Assembly (NCBI GenBank): GCA_905200315.1
Contig: CAJKKA010000057.1
Span: forward strand, 1-9,899
Reading direction: 5' to 3'
Length of the DNA: 9,899 nt
From: an uncultured Clostridium sp.
GTDB taxonomy: Bacteria; Bacillota_A; Clostridia; TANB77; CAG-508
The notes under the pieces are model-generated. The model did no database searches, was not told the DNA's origin, and worked only from the letters and a program-made list of their open reading frames with translations. The translations under genes were made by a program, and so were the position numbers. Positions 1 through 5,626 of this stretch are shown in pieces (the first letter of the stretch is position 1; each line of letters starts with the position of its first letter).

Positions 1-619
1 CTCCTGTTAGATATGTCATTTCTTTTCTTGCTTTTTCTAAGGTTTTATTTTTCTTCTCTGCCATTTTTATCTTCCCCCTATCATTATCATCTATAAATGC
101 TAGCCACTGATTTAGCTTTTCATCCATATTTGGATGTGCTTTTCTAAACTTTGGTAGCTCTATAAAATACCATTTCATTCCTTTTATTATTTCATATTCT
201 CTATGTTTATCTAATACTACTACTGTTTCTGATACATATTCTTCAAATCTTGTTAATTCATAATTTAATATGTTTATCATTATTACATTTTTTATATCAT
301 TATAATTTTTGCCTCTTGCTTCTTCCCTTGCTAATACTTTTGCTCCATATAATGTGGTTCTATTTTCTATGTTATGCAGATTTTTCATTTGCATTTCTAT
401 ATTCACTATTATTCCTTCGTTTAATTCTGCTTGTATATCTAGCCTTCCTCCTTTTTCTCCAACTGATAACTTTTCTAAATTTACTTCTTCTCTTATTTTT
501 ATTTTCTTTATTTCTATTTTTAATATACTTTGTAAAAAATCTATTAAGAATTCTTCATTTCCTTTTCTTGCAAAGAAGGCTGTAAAAATTATATCGTTTT
601 TTTAATTAAATTTACTCAT
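1..619 (-). pseudogene. Rpn-family recombination-promoting nuclease / putative transposase, 3' end outside window, nonsense codon at position 6
   Basis: Reading from ATG at 619 gives M-S-K-F-N, then an in-frame TAA (602-604), then an open frame of about 200 codons to the window edge starting KNDIIFTAFFARKGNEEFL. This opening, the GGRLDIQAEL segment and the following IEMQM are typical of Rpn/PDDEXK_2 nucleases (YhgA-like family). In the frame counted through the stop, D61 and E75-x-Q77 fit the PD-(D/E)XK metal-binding residues. Family members cut DNA and promote RecA-independent recombination, and they usually occur in many copies per genome. A sigma-A promoter (637-665) and an AAAGGA RBS sit correctly before the ATG at 619, so only codon 6 is wrong; family members usually continue directly into K-N-D, so a single base change could have made the stop. 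No ATG, GTG or TTG lies between the stop and the catalytic Asp; the first internal ATG is beyond it. It is therefore probably inactive, unless the base is a sequencing error. Family call confident; pseudogene status moderately so. Confidence 0.82.
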
Positions 620-636
620 ATATTTTTCCTTTCTTT

Positions 637-665
637 ATTATAACAATTTGTATTTTCTTATTCAA
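637..665 (-). promoter_or_regulatory. sigma-A promoter of the Rpn gene
   Basis: On the minus strand TTGAAT (665-660) is followed after 17 nt by a perfect TATAAT (642-637). Transcription would start near 630, giving a leader of only about 10 nt with AAAGGA just before the ATG at 619. The promoter is intact although the gene is interrupted. Confidence 0.6.
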
Positions 666-776
666 GATTTTGTTATAATTTTTACCTGTTCGTTTCTGTT
701 TTACCTCCCTTCCTTTTAGATTTGTTTTTCATTTGGATTTTTTAGAAAAAAAATCTTCTGAAATAAATGTTTTGAA

Positions 777-821
777 AAAATAACCATATTATAAATTTCT
801 TATTTACAATATGGTTATTTT
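777..821. terminator. 14-bp hairpin, probable terminator (best in minus direction)
   Basis: Arms 777-790 and 808-821 pair perfectly over 14 bp (core ATAACCATATT / AATATGGTTAT) around a 17-nt loop. On the minus strand the stem runs into six T residues (780-775), as in an intrinsic terminator; on the plus strand the stem is also followed by T-rich sequence. It lies between the SASP gene and the promoter of the Rpn gene and would insulate one from the other. The rest of 620-919, apart from this hairpin, the Rpn promoter and the next terminator, shows no gene that I can support. Confidence 0.6.
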
Positions 822-875
822 ATATACTATTTGTATAAAAATTTCAAGTGTTTTTGTATTTTAATCTTCATACAT

Positions 876-907
876 AAAATAGATGCAGTATAATCTGCAT
901 CTATTTT
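876..907. terminator. 13-bp bidirectional terminator hairpin after the SASP gene
   Basis: AAAATAGATGCAG (876-888) and CTGCATCTATTTT (895-907) are perfect inverted repeats around a hexaloop. The stem begins with A residues and ends with T residues on either strand, so it can work both ways. It sits 12 nt after the stop of the minus-strand spore protein gene, the expected place for its terminator. Confidence 0.75.
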
Positions 908-919
908 AAATTAATATTT

Positions 920-1096
920 CTATTTATTTTCTACACTTCTATTTGCTATTTCAATTGCTTTTGTTACTATATTACCACATGTTTTTGATGGTACGTTTCC
1001 CCATCCTCCATCTTTTTGTACTTGTTCATATACACCTAATTCTTTTGCTATTTCTTCTTTTAGATTTTTAGATATTAGTTTGCTATTTCTAGACAT
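920..1096 (-). CDS. sspF: Small acid-soluble spore protein, alpha/beta family, SspF-like
   Basis: Encodes 58 residues beginning MSRNSKLISK. The middle and end (EEIAKELGVYEQV, GGWGNVPSKTCGNIV, TKAIEIA) line up with Bacillus subtilis SspF (ELAKDLGFYDTV, GGWGEIRARDAGNMV, KRAIEIA), including the GGWG stretch. Proteins of this family bind spore-core DNA and protect it against UV, heat and chemical damage; some are degraded by the GPR protease on germination. The start is fixed by an ideal AGGAGG at 1111-1106, ten bases before the ATG. The length matches SspF (about 61 residues). It follows ypeB by about 90 nt, with a sigma-G-like -10 (CATAATA) in the gap and a strong terminator 12 nt after the stop, so it is likely a forespore monocistron. 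Cys40 is unusual for a SASP. The symbol is by similarity; a different clostridial paralogue name may apply. Confidence 0.85.
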   Translation of the reverse strand: MSRNSKLISKNLKEEIAKELGVYEQVQKDGGWGNVPSKTCGNIVTKAIEIANRSVENK

Positions 1097-1116
1097 TTTG
1101 TAATACCTCCTCTATC

Positions 1117-1147
1117 TAAGAAAACAATTATTTAATTCGTTTTCTTA
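1117..1147 (-). promoter_or_regulatory. 5'-UTR hairpin before the SASP RBS
   Basis: TAAGAAAAC (1117-1125) and GTTTTCTTA (1139-1147) form a 9-bp stem with a 13-nt loop. On the minus strand it ends five bases before AGGAGG. It has no following T-run, so it does not look like the terminator of ypeB. It could protect the 5' end of a long-lived forespore mRNA, but AT-rich DNA gives such stems by chance. Confidence 0.3.
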
Positions 1148-1151
1148 ATAT

Positions 1152-1180
1152 TATTATGGGCAGTATTATTAAATTTATTT
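1152..1180 (-). promoter_or_regulatory. Possible sigma-G promoter for the SASP gene
   Basis: On the minus strand AAATA (1180-1176) precedes CATAATA (1158-1152) by 17 nt. The known sigma-G pattern is GHATR, about 18 nt, then CATXHTA: the -10 fits fully and the -35 fits 4 of 5. SASP genes are the standard targets of sigma-G, which supports the reading, but the element is short and AT-rich. Confidence 0.35.
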
Positions 1181-1190
1181 TTTCAATTTT

Positions 1191-2567
1191 TTACATTGTT
1201 AGTGTTCCATTTCCAGTATCTACAACTAGTAATATATCTTCTTCTCTTCCGTTTTCTGCATTTATATATACTATATAATTTTTGTTGTTTACTTTTCCTT
1301 TAAATTCATAACAAAGTATTTCTGTTTGATATTCTGTTGGAATTATTGCTAATTTCTCACTTTCTACTTCTAATTTTTTATTTAATGTTTTTTTAGCTTC
1401 TTCTAATGTTATCTTCGGATTTTCAATGTTTCTGACATAATGTGAATTTAAGTATCCACTTGTTTCCATTCCCATTATTTGTCCATTATCTAAAGCTATT
1501 TTTATTTTAATTAAATCTGGATAAATTATTACTCCATTTTGTTCATATGCAAAATTTATTGTTAACATTCCACCTTCTTTTATATAGTAAGTTTCTTTCA
1601 TATTTTCTATTTCTCTTGAAACTAAAAATTCTTTTGCCTTCGTTACCGCTTCTTCTTCATTCATACTTTCTGCATTTATCTCTCTATTGTATGACATATA
1701 CACAATATGTCCGCCTTTTTTGCTAATTGAAATACTCATTTTGTTATCATCTCTACCATCTTGTAAATTTACACTAAAGTCGTAAGTTAGTATTTCTGTA
1801 TTTTCAGATTCTCCATTTAATGAAATTTCTTTTATGTTTTCTGTTCCTACAAAATTTTCTACAACTTTTTTTGCATCTTCTTCTGATACTTCTTCTCCTG
1901 TCAGTCCTTTCTTTTCTTTTAAAGTTAAGTGTTCTGAAAATGCTCCATCATATATAAGTCCTGAATATTCATGAAAATTTTCTTCTAAATTACTAAAACT
2001 ATCTAAAGAAATATTACTAACTTGTTGAGCAAATGCATTGTTTGTTCTTTGAGTTAATTGTTTCCAACTTATTCTTCCACTTTCCATATCTGTAGATAAT
2101 TGTGCTAATGTATTTTCTAATTCAACACTATAATTATATAATTCATTTAAATTATCTAATTCTTCTTGTGTTAAACTTTCATTGTAAATATTTTTTCTTG
2201 ATAAACTATAACTATAATCACTTACTTGATTTAAAAATTTTTCTGTTTTTTCAAGTTCATTTGTATTAACAGGTAATTCTGCTAAATAAGCTTGAGCAAG
2301 ATTTGCCTCTCTCCACACATTTGTAAGAGTTTCTGCTCCATGTTCAGGAGTTGTGGATATTACAGATTTTGCAAGATAAGTTTCCACATTTTGCACATAA
2401 TTTATTAATTCATACAAAGATTGATTATAATCATTTTCAGAAACTTGAATATATTTTTCATTTTGATAAATTATAAAACTCACCAATAAACTTAAAAGTA
2501 AAATTGCAACAATTATTATAATTCTAACAAATTTATTATTAATTGCTTTTTTAATATTTTCTTTCAT
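1191..2567 (-). CDS. ypeB: Spore germination protein YpeB
   Basis: A 458-residue protein with a short basic N-terminus, one membrane anchor at about residues 14-34 and a long extracytoplasmic part, the layout and length of Bacillus YpeB (about 450 residues). Residues about 40-200 are predicted helical, followed by repeated PepSY-like modules (for example EEDAKKVVENFVG, NEEEAVTKAKEFL, LEEAKKTLNKKL). The end, VVDTGNGTLTM, is characteristic of clostridial YpeB. In Bacillus, YpeB sits at the inner spore membrane and is needed to place and stabilise the cortex-lytic enzyme SleB, so the cortex can be broken down during germination. SleB normally lies directly upstream in an operon; here the 5' side is a divergent promoter region, so sleB must be elsewhere or missing. 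The RBS is modest (TAGGTG, 5 nt before ATG). A sigma-G-like promoter is visible upstream, and an SspF-like gene follows. Confidence 0.93.
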   Translation of the reverse strand: MKENIKKAINNKFVRIIIIVAILLLSLLVSFIIYQNEKYIQVSENDYNQSLYELINYVQNVETYLAKSVISTTPEHGAETLTNVWREANLAQAYLAELPVNTNELEKTEKFLNQVSDYSYSLSRKNIYNESLTQEELDNLNELYNYSVELENTLAQLSTDMESGRISWKQLTQRTNNAFAQQVSNISLDSFSNLEENFHEYSGLIYDGAFSEHLTLKEKKGLTGEEVSEEDAKKVVENFVGTENIKEISLNGESENTEILTYDFSVNLQDGRDDNKMSISISKKGGHIVYMSYNREINAESMNEEEAVTKAKEFLVSREIENMKETYYIKEGGMLTINFAYEQNGVIIYPDLIKIKIALDNGQIMGMETSGYLNSHYVRNIENPKITLEEAKKTLNKKLEVESEKLAIIPTEYQTEILCYEFKGKVNNKNYIVYINAENGREEDILLVVDTGNGTLTM

Positions 2568-2592
2568 AAAAACACCTACACTTTTTTTATAA

Positions 2593-2622
2593 TATTTTGC
2601 ATAAATTTAAAAAAAAATATTC
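2593..2622 (-). promoter_or_regulatory. Possible sigma-G promoter for ypeB
   Basis: On the minus strand GAATA (2622-2618) is followed after exactly 18 nt by CAAAATA (2599-2593). This matches the sigma-G pattern GHATR-N18-CATXHTA with one mismatch in the -10. The start would fall near 2586, about 20 nt before the ypeB ATG. The sleB-ypeB operon of Bacillus is forespore-specific and sigma-G-dependent, so this is the expected class. Confidence 0.4.
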
Positions 2623-2628
2623 CATTTT

Positions 2629-2657
2629 TTGAATTTTTATTTAATTTATGTTAGAAT
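2629..2657 (+). promoter_or_regulatory. Extended -10 sigma-A promoter for the glycosyltransferase gene
   Basis: TTGAAT (2629-2634), a 17-nt spacer, then TAGAAT (2652-2657) with the extended -10 dinucleotide TG at 2649-2650. The same TATGTTAGAAT core is seen on the minus strand before rpsF. Transcription would start near 2664, which leaves an untranslated leader of about 180 nt. Confidence 0.6.
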
Positions 2658-2679
2658 TTTTTAAAATTATTAGAAAGAC

Positions 2680-2810
2680 AAAATAATAATTAAGATTAAA
2701 TTTCGCGAAGCAAGTGGGGACCTTTCCGCCATTCTTCAAAATTCTTTGAATTTTGTTAGAATGGCGTGAATGGGGAGCTTCGATGAAATTTTAGATTAAT
2801 TAATTATTTT
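2680..2810 (+). ncRNA. Structured 5' leader RNA of unknown class (or palindromic element)
   Basis: This 131-nt stretch folds into one rod: 2680-2693 with 2796-2810 (14 bp, one bulged A); an internal loop in which G2694-A2695 faces G2794-A2795; 2698-2704 with 2785-2791 (7 bp); a small loop; GAAGC 2707-2711 with GCTTC 2777-2781; a large asymmetric loop (2712-2726 and 2767-2776) holding GGGGA on both sides; CGCCATTCT 2727-2735 with 2758-2766; and an apical 8-bp helix 2737-2744/2748-2755 closed by TTT. The inner part is much richer in G+C than its surroundings. It lies wholly inside the leader predicted from the promoter at 2629-2657 and ends about 20 nt before the RBS (AAGGAG, 2829-2834). I do not recognise it as a known riboswitch. 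No intrinsic terminator precedes the gene, so any control would be at translation or processing. A MITE-like insertion is the alternative. Confidence 0.5.
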
Positions 2811-2842
2811 GGCTTATATGTAGATTATAAGGAGATTTTTAA

Positions 2843-3976
2843 ATGAAAAAAATATTAATATTTTACGCATCTTATGGTGGTGGTCATCTTTCTGCTGCTA
2901 ATTCTATAAAAAATTATTTAAGCAGTAATTATGAAAATATAGATGTAGAATTAATAGACTGTATGAAATACATAAATAAACCTATAGAAAAAATTACAAC
3001 TACTGCATACAATGAAATGGCCCAAAAGGCACCTTGGGCATGGGGGAAAATTTATAGTGATTCTCAAAAAGGTCCTCTTGCTCATATTACAACAAGATCT
3101 AATCAAGTTTTTGCAATTAAATTATTACGTTTATTACGAGAAAAAAATCCAGATTTAATTATTTCTACACATCCATTCGGCAGTCAAATGTGCAGTTATT
3201 TAAAAAGAAAAGGCAAAATAACTTCAAAAATTGCAACAATTCTAACAGACTTTGCTCCTCATGACCAATGGCTTGTAGGAAGTGATTATACAGATTATTT
3301 TTTTGTTGCACATAATAAAATGAAAGAATATTTAATTTCAAAAAATATTCCTGAGAATAAGATATTTGCAACAGGAATTCCAATTTCTAATAAATTTTTA
3401 GAAACCTTTAATACAAGCAAAATATTAAACTCTTTAGGTTTTAAAGAAAATTTAAAAACAATTTTATTTTTTGCTGGCGGAAAATTTGGTCTTGGAAAAT
3501 CTAGAACTTTAGAAATTTTTAATACACTTGTAAATGATTTTAACAATATACAAGTTATTGCAATTTCAGGAAAAAATAAAAAAATGTATGAAGATTTTAA
3601 TCAAATTGTAAAAGCTGCTAATAAAACAGATTTTATAAGAGTATTTGAATTTGTAAACAATGTTCCAGAATTAATGGCTATTTCAGATATAGTTATTACA
3701 AAACCAGGTGGACTAACAACCACAGAAAGCTTAGTTTCAGGACTTCCAATGATTATTATAAACCCAATACCAGGTCAAGAAGAAGAAAATGCTCAATTTT
3801 TAGAGCATTCAAACATTGGAATTTGGCTAAAAAAACAAATGAATATAACAGAAACAATTTCTAACTTTATATCAAATGATGCGAAATTAAAACAAATGAA
3901 AGAAAACACAAAAAAAATTTCAAATAGAAATTCGACAAAAGACATTTGCACAATTTTAAAAGCGGGATTAAATTAA
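2843..3976 (+). CDS. MGDG synthase/UgtP-like diacylglycerol glycosyltransferase (GT28 family)
   Basis: A 377-residue GT-B fold glycosyltransferase. The N-terminal domain opens with KILIFYASYGGGHLSAA (GGGH at 12-15), the hallmark of the MGDG synthase/UgtP group, and carries TDFAPHDQW at 135-143. The C-terminal nucleotide-sugar domain starts after about residue 200, with the glycine-rich AGGKFGLGK (211-219), KPGGLTTTE at 287-295 and PGQEEENA at 310-317, both typical donor-site motifs. Relatives transfer glucose or galactose from the UDP-sugar to diacylglycerol at the inner face of the membrane, making glycolipids and the lipid anchor of lipoteichoic acid. The exact sugar and the number of additions cannot be read from sequence. 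The start is supported by AAGGAG eight bases upstream. The gene stands alone, with its own promoter, a structured leader and a terminator overlapping its stop codon. Confidence 0.88.
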   Translation: MKKILIFYASYGGGHLSAANSIKNYLSSNYENIDVELIDCMKYINKPIEKITTTAYNEMAQKAPWAWGKIYSDSQKGPLAHITTRSNQVFAIKLLRLLREKNPDLIISTHPFGSQMCSYLKRKGKITSKIATILTDFAPHDQWLVGSDYTDYFFVAHNKMKEYLISKNIPENKIFATGIPISNKFLETFNTSKILNSLGFKENLKTILFFAGGKFGLGKSRTLEIFNTLVNDFNNIQVIAISGKNKKMYEDFNQIVKAANKTDFIRVFEFVNNVPELMAISDIVITKPGGLTTTESLVSGLPMIIINPIPGQEEENAQFLEHSNIGIWLKKQMNITETISNFISNDAKLKQMKENTKKISNRNSTKDICTILKAGLN

Positions 3977-3991
3977 TTCTGCTTTTTTTTT
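3958..3991 (+). terminator. Intrinsic terminator overlapping the glycosyltransferase stop codon
   Basis: AAAAGC (3958-3963) pairs with GCTTTT (3981-3986), with weaker A/T pairing inside, followed by an unbroken T-run to 3991. The stop codon TAA (3974-3976) lies in the loop region. The T-run also contains the stop codon of the convergent 61-residue gene, so the two genes meet end to end here. Confidence 0.65.
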
Positions 3992-4175
3992 ACAAATTTA
4001 ATTCCTTATAAATTTCGTTGTAAAACTCAACTATGTTTTTAAACGTAATATCAATATTTTGTTGAAAAGTCATTGAAATTATATTTATAGCATTAAACAT
4101 TATTTCATTTTGCTTTTTCCTTAATACCAAAACATCTTTTTTATCTTTTATATATTTTTCTAATGTAGGAAACAT
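3990..4175 (-). CDS. Small protein of unknown function (61 residues)
   Basis: Encodes MFPTLEKYIKDKKDVLVLRK and a further 41 residues; I do not recognise a family. It is hydrophilic, lysine-rich and probably all-helical, with no signal peptide, membrane segment or cysteine. An AGAGGA motif lies about ten bases before the ATG. It has no shadow relation to a larger gene, ends exactly at the convergent terminator and is preceded by a plausible promoter and leader (4230-4394), which together favour a real gene. A chance ORF cannot be excluded at this length. The helical pattern with isoleucines and phenylalanines spaced 3-4 apart (residues about 26-55) would suit a small helix-bundle or coiled-coil protein. 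Confidence 0.45.
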   Translation of the reverse strand: MFPTLEKYIKDKKDVLVLRKKQNEIMFNAINIISMTFQQNIDITFKNIVEFYNEIYKELNL

Positions 4176-4229
4176 ATTTTGATTTTCCTCTTTCTAATTT
4201 TATTTTTTCACCACCTTTTATTTAAGCAC

Positions 4230-4262
4230 AAAAATAGAGAGCCATAAAAATAAGCTCCCTAT
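4230..4262 (-). terminator. Terminator-like hairpin after the rpsR operon and before the 61-residue gene
   Basis: On the minus strand ATAGGGAGC (4262-4254) pairs with GCTCTCTAT (4242-4234), 9 bp with one G-U, around an 11-nt loop, then TTTT (4233-4230). It is 150 nt beyond the rpsR stop and about 55 nt before the 61-residue gene. The descending arm can pair instead with AAATAGAG at 4283-4276 on the same strand (8 bp), so a terminator/antiterminator switch is possible. Confidence 0.5.
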
Positions 4263-4358
4263 ACATTTATTACCTAGCTCTATTTATATTTCGCCCTCTA
4301 GGAGGCGATTAACATTTATTAAAACATTATATAATGCTGAAAACTTTATGTTTCAAGT
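4230..4358 (-). ncRNA. Candidate leader or small RNA between rpsR and the 61-residue gene
   Basis: The predicted transcript from the promoter at 4394-4365 to the terminator at 4230 is about 130 nt. It contains a hairpin with TCGCC/GGCGA arms (4291-4295/4304-4308), the 12-bp palindrome CATTATATAATG (4325-4336), two copies of TAATAAATGT, and the terminator with its competing upstream arm. A 14-codon frame starts at an ATG (4266-4264) and overlaps the terminator; its RBS is weak. No known riboswitch class is recognised. It could be an attenuated leader of the downstream small gene or a free RNA. Confidence 0.35.
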
Positions 4359-4364
4359 AATATT

Positions 4365-4394
4365 ATTATATGTAATATTACAAAAATTTATCAA
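4365..4394 (-). promoter_or_regulatory. Sigma-A promoter candidate downstream of rpsR
   Basis: TTGATA (4394-4389) and a perfect TATAAT (4370-4365) on the minus strand, spaced by 18 nt. The region is almost pure A/T, so a chance match is possible. The expected start is near 4358. Confidence 0.4.
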
Positions 4395-4410
4395 TAATTA
4401 ATATTTTTTA

Positions 4411-4686
4411 TTATAATGTTGTATATGGTAATACAGCAATATGTCTTGCTCTTTTTACTTCTAAAGTAATGTCTCTTTGATGTTTAGCACATGCTCCTGT
4501 TGCTCTTCTTGGTAGTATTTTACCTTTATCATTTATGAATTTTTTTAATTGTTCAGCATTTTTATAATCTAATACTAAATCTTTATTAGCACATAAAGGA
4601 CATACTTTTTTTCTCATTTTTCTGAATCTTGGATTGTAATCATCATCGTTGTTTCTTCTATTATTGTTATGTTTTTTGTCTGCCAT
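4411..4686 (-). CDS. rpsR: 30S ribosomal protein S18
   Basis: A 91-residue basic protein of the usual length. The core ([18 protein letters not shown], then the conserved [10 protein letters not shown] end) is unmistakable S18. In the small subunit S18 binds 16S rRNA as a heterodimer with S6, which is encoded two genes upstream. Residues C29, C32, C66 and H69 form a zinc-binding set (the C+ form), which many Firmicutes lack or replace with a zinc-free version. The first 20 residues are an Asn/Asp-rich low-complexity tail. The RBS is AAGGGGG, eight bases before the ATG. The gap after ssb is only 22 nt. Confidence 0.97.
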   Translation of the reverse strand: MADKKHNNNRRNNDDDYNPRFRKMRKKVCPLCANKDLVLDYKNAEQLKKFINDKGKILPRRATGACAKHQRDITLEVKRARHIAVLPYTTL

Positions 4687-4708
4687 TTCATTTTCCCCCT
4701 TTCTTTAC

Positions 4709-5125
4709 TTAAAATGGTAAATCATCTCCTGAAGTAGTTTCAAAGTCTGAATTTCCACCTGGCATTTCTCCAAATGTATTTTCAAAACCACTTGCATCTC
4801 CATCTCTTTTACTATCTGCAAAATATGTTTCTTCTGCAACAACTTCTGTTACATAGTGTTTTTGTCCTTGATCATCATCCCAAGTTCTTGTTTGGATTCT
4901 TCCAATTATTCCAACTTGTTGACCTTTTCTAAAATATTTACTACAGAATTCTGCTGTTTTTCCCCATGCAACTATGTTTATAAAATCTGCTTGTCTTTCT
5001 TCACCTTGACGTACAAATCTTCTATTTACTGCTAAAGAAAATGTTGCAACCATAGTATTGTTAGTTTGTGTATATCTAACTTCTGGATCTCTTGTTAATC
5101 TTCCCATTAAAATTACTTTGTTCAT
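4709..5125 (-). CDS. ssb: Single-stranded DNA-binding protein
   Basis: 138 residues. The N-terminal OB fold covers about 1-105 and shows the family pattern MNKVILMGRLTRDPEVRYTQ, TMVATFSLAVNRRF and DFINIVAWGKTAE, with aromatic DNA-stacking residues F48, W54 and W82. A short Gly/Asp linker leads to the acidic tip DDLPF, which docks repair and replication partners. It coats single-stranded DNA in replication, recombination and repair. It lies between rpsF and rpsR, the classic Firmicutes arrangement. Its own RBS is weak (only AGG about ten bases upstream), so it may depend on coupling to rpsF translation across the 39-nt gap, which holds an imperfect CCTT/AAGG palindrome. The linker is shorter than in Bacillus SsbA (172 residues). 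Confidence 0.97.
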   Translation of the reverse strand: MNKVILMGRLTRDPEVRYTQTNNTMVATFSLAVNRRFVRQGEERQADFINIVAWGKTAEFCSKYFRKGQQVGIIGRIQTRTWDDDQGQKHYVTEVVAEETYFADSKRDGDASGFENTFGEMPGGNSDFETTSGDDLPF

Positions 5126-5164
5126 TTACAATTACCTAAACCTTTCTAGAAGGCTCCCTACTTC

Positions 5165-5452
5165 TTATTTTTCGTCTTTTCTTACAACTATAAATTTAAT
5201 TACTTCATCTGTAATTCTATAGTTTCTTTCTAATTCTGCTATAGATTCTGGTGCAGCTTCAAAAGTAAATACTACATAATAAGCTTCTTTGTTTTTCTTA
5301 ACTTCATAAGCTAATTTCTTTTTACCTAACTCGTCTACTTTTTCAACTTTACCATTTTTATTAATCAAATCTGTAAAAGTTTTAATAAGGTTTTTCATTC
5401 CTTCTTCTTCAACAGATGGATTAATAATGATAACACTTTCGTATTTATTCAT
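5165..5452 (-). CDS. rpsF: 30S ribosomal protein S6
   Basis: 95 residues (MNKYESVIIINPSVEEEGMK to VVRKDEK), a normal S6 with the ferredoxin-like fold; the RNITDEVIKF-like segment near the end is present as RNYRITDEVIKF. It binds 16S rRNA together with S18. The frame is open upstream to 5515, but AGGAGGTG at 5466-5459, seven bases before the ATG at 5452, fixes the shorter start; the longer reading would add 21 residues not seen in S6. First gene of rpsF-ssb-rpsR, driven by the promoter at 5531-5559. Confidence 0.96.
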   Translation of the reverse strand: MNKYESVIIINPSVEEEGMKNLIKTFTDLINKNGKVEKVDELGKKKLAYEVKKNKEAYYVVFTFEAAPESIAELERNYRITDEVIKFIVVRKDEK

Positions 5453-5478
5453 TATTTTCACCTCCTTTTGGATATATA

Positions 5479-5520
5479 ACCCATTGTTACAATGAGTAAG
5501 GAGAAAAGCTCTCACTTTTC
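5479..5520 (-). promoter_or_regulatory. Two-hairpin leader of the rpsF operon
   Basis: In the 70-nt leader, ACCCATTG/CAATGAGT (5479-5486/5490-5497) forms an 8-bp stem with a 3-nt loop and one G-U on the transcript, and GAAAAG/CTTTTC (5503-5508/5515-5520) a second stem; GAG/CTC pairing at the base of the second gives an alternative register. In other bacteria S6:S18 represses its operon by binding an rRNA-like leader site. I cannot recognise that consensus here with confidence. Confidence 0.35.
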
Positions 5521-5530
5521 AACTTTGCCT

Positions 5531-5559
5531 ATTCTAACATAGTTTACCATAAAAATCAA
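5531..5559 (-). promoter_or_regulatory. Extended -10 sigma-A promoter of rpsF-ssb-rpsR
   Basis: TTGATT (5559-5554), 17 nt, TAGAAT (5536-5531) with TG one base before the hexamer, on the minus strand. Start near 5524. An inverted repeat CAAGC-AAAA-GCTTG (5557-5570) overlaps the -35 edge. Confidence 0.65.
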
Positions 5560-5626
5560 GCAAAAGCTTGCAATTTGTATAAACATTTTATGTTTGTTAA
5601 TAATATAATTATAAGAGGTGTTATTT

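Noticed and set aside
250..605. Plus-strand hydrophobic ORFs over the left edge (111 and 98 codons)
   Set aside because: They are antisense shadows of the Rpn gene; Leu/Phe-rich composition is what the reverse of Lys/Glu-rich AT-rich coding DNA gives, and they have no RBS.
721..760. A/T-only hairpin (GATTTTTT/AAAAAAATC)
   Set aside because: Low-complexity base composition makes this expected by chance; no adjacent gene end.
2698..2791. Leader RNA as a known riboswitch (c-di-GMP, yybP-ykoY, TPP, ydaO, M-box)
   Set aside because: None of the conserved cores I know of these classes is present; the GGGGA repeats alone are not enough.
4236..4266. 14-codon leader peptide overlapping the minus-strand terminator
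   Set aside because: The RBS is weak and there is no run of regulatory codons, so it is not listed as a gene.
5453..5515. Longer rpsF reading frame with 21 extra N-terminal residues
   Set aside because: It starts before the AGGAGGTG that correctly serves the ATG at 5452, and S6 proteins begin at M-x-K-Y-E.
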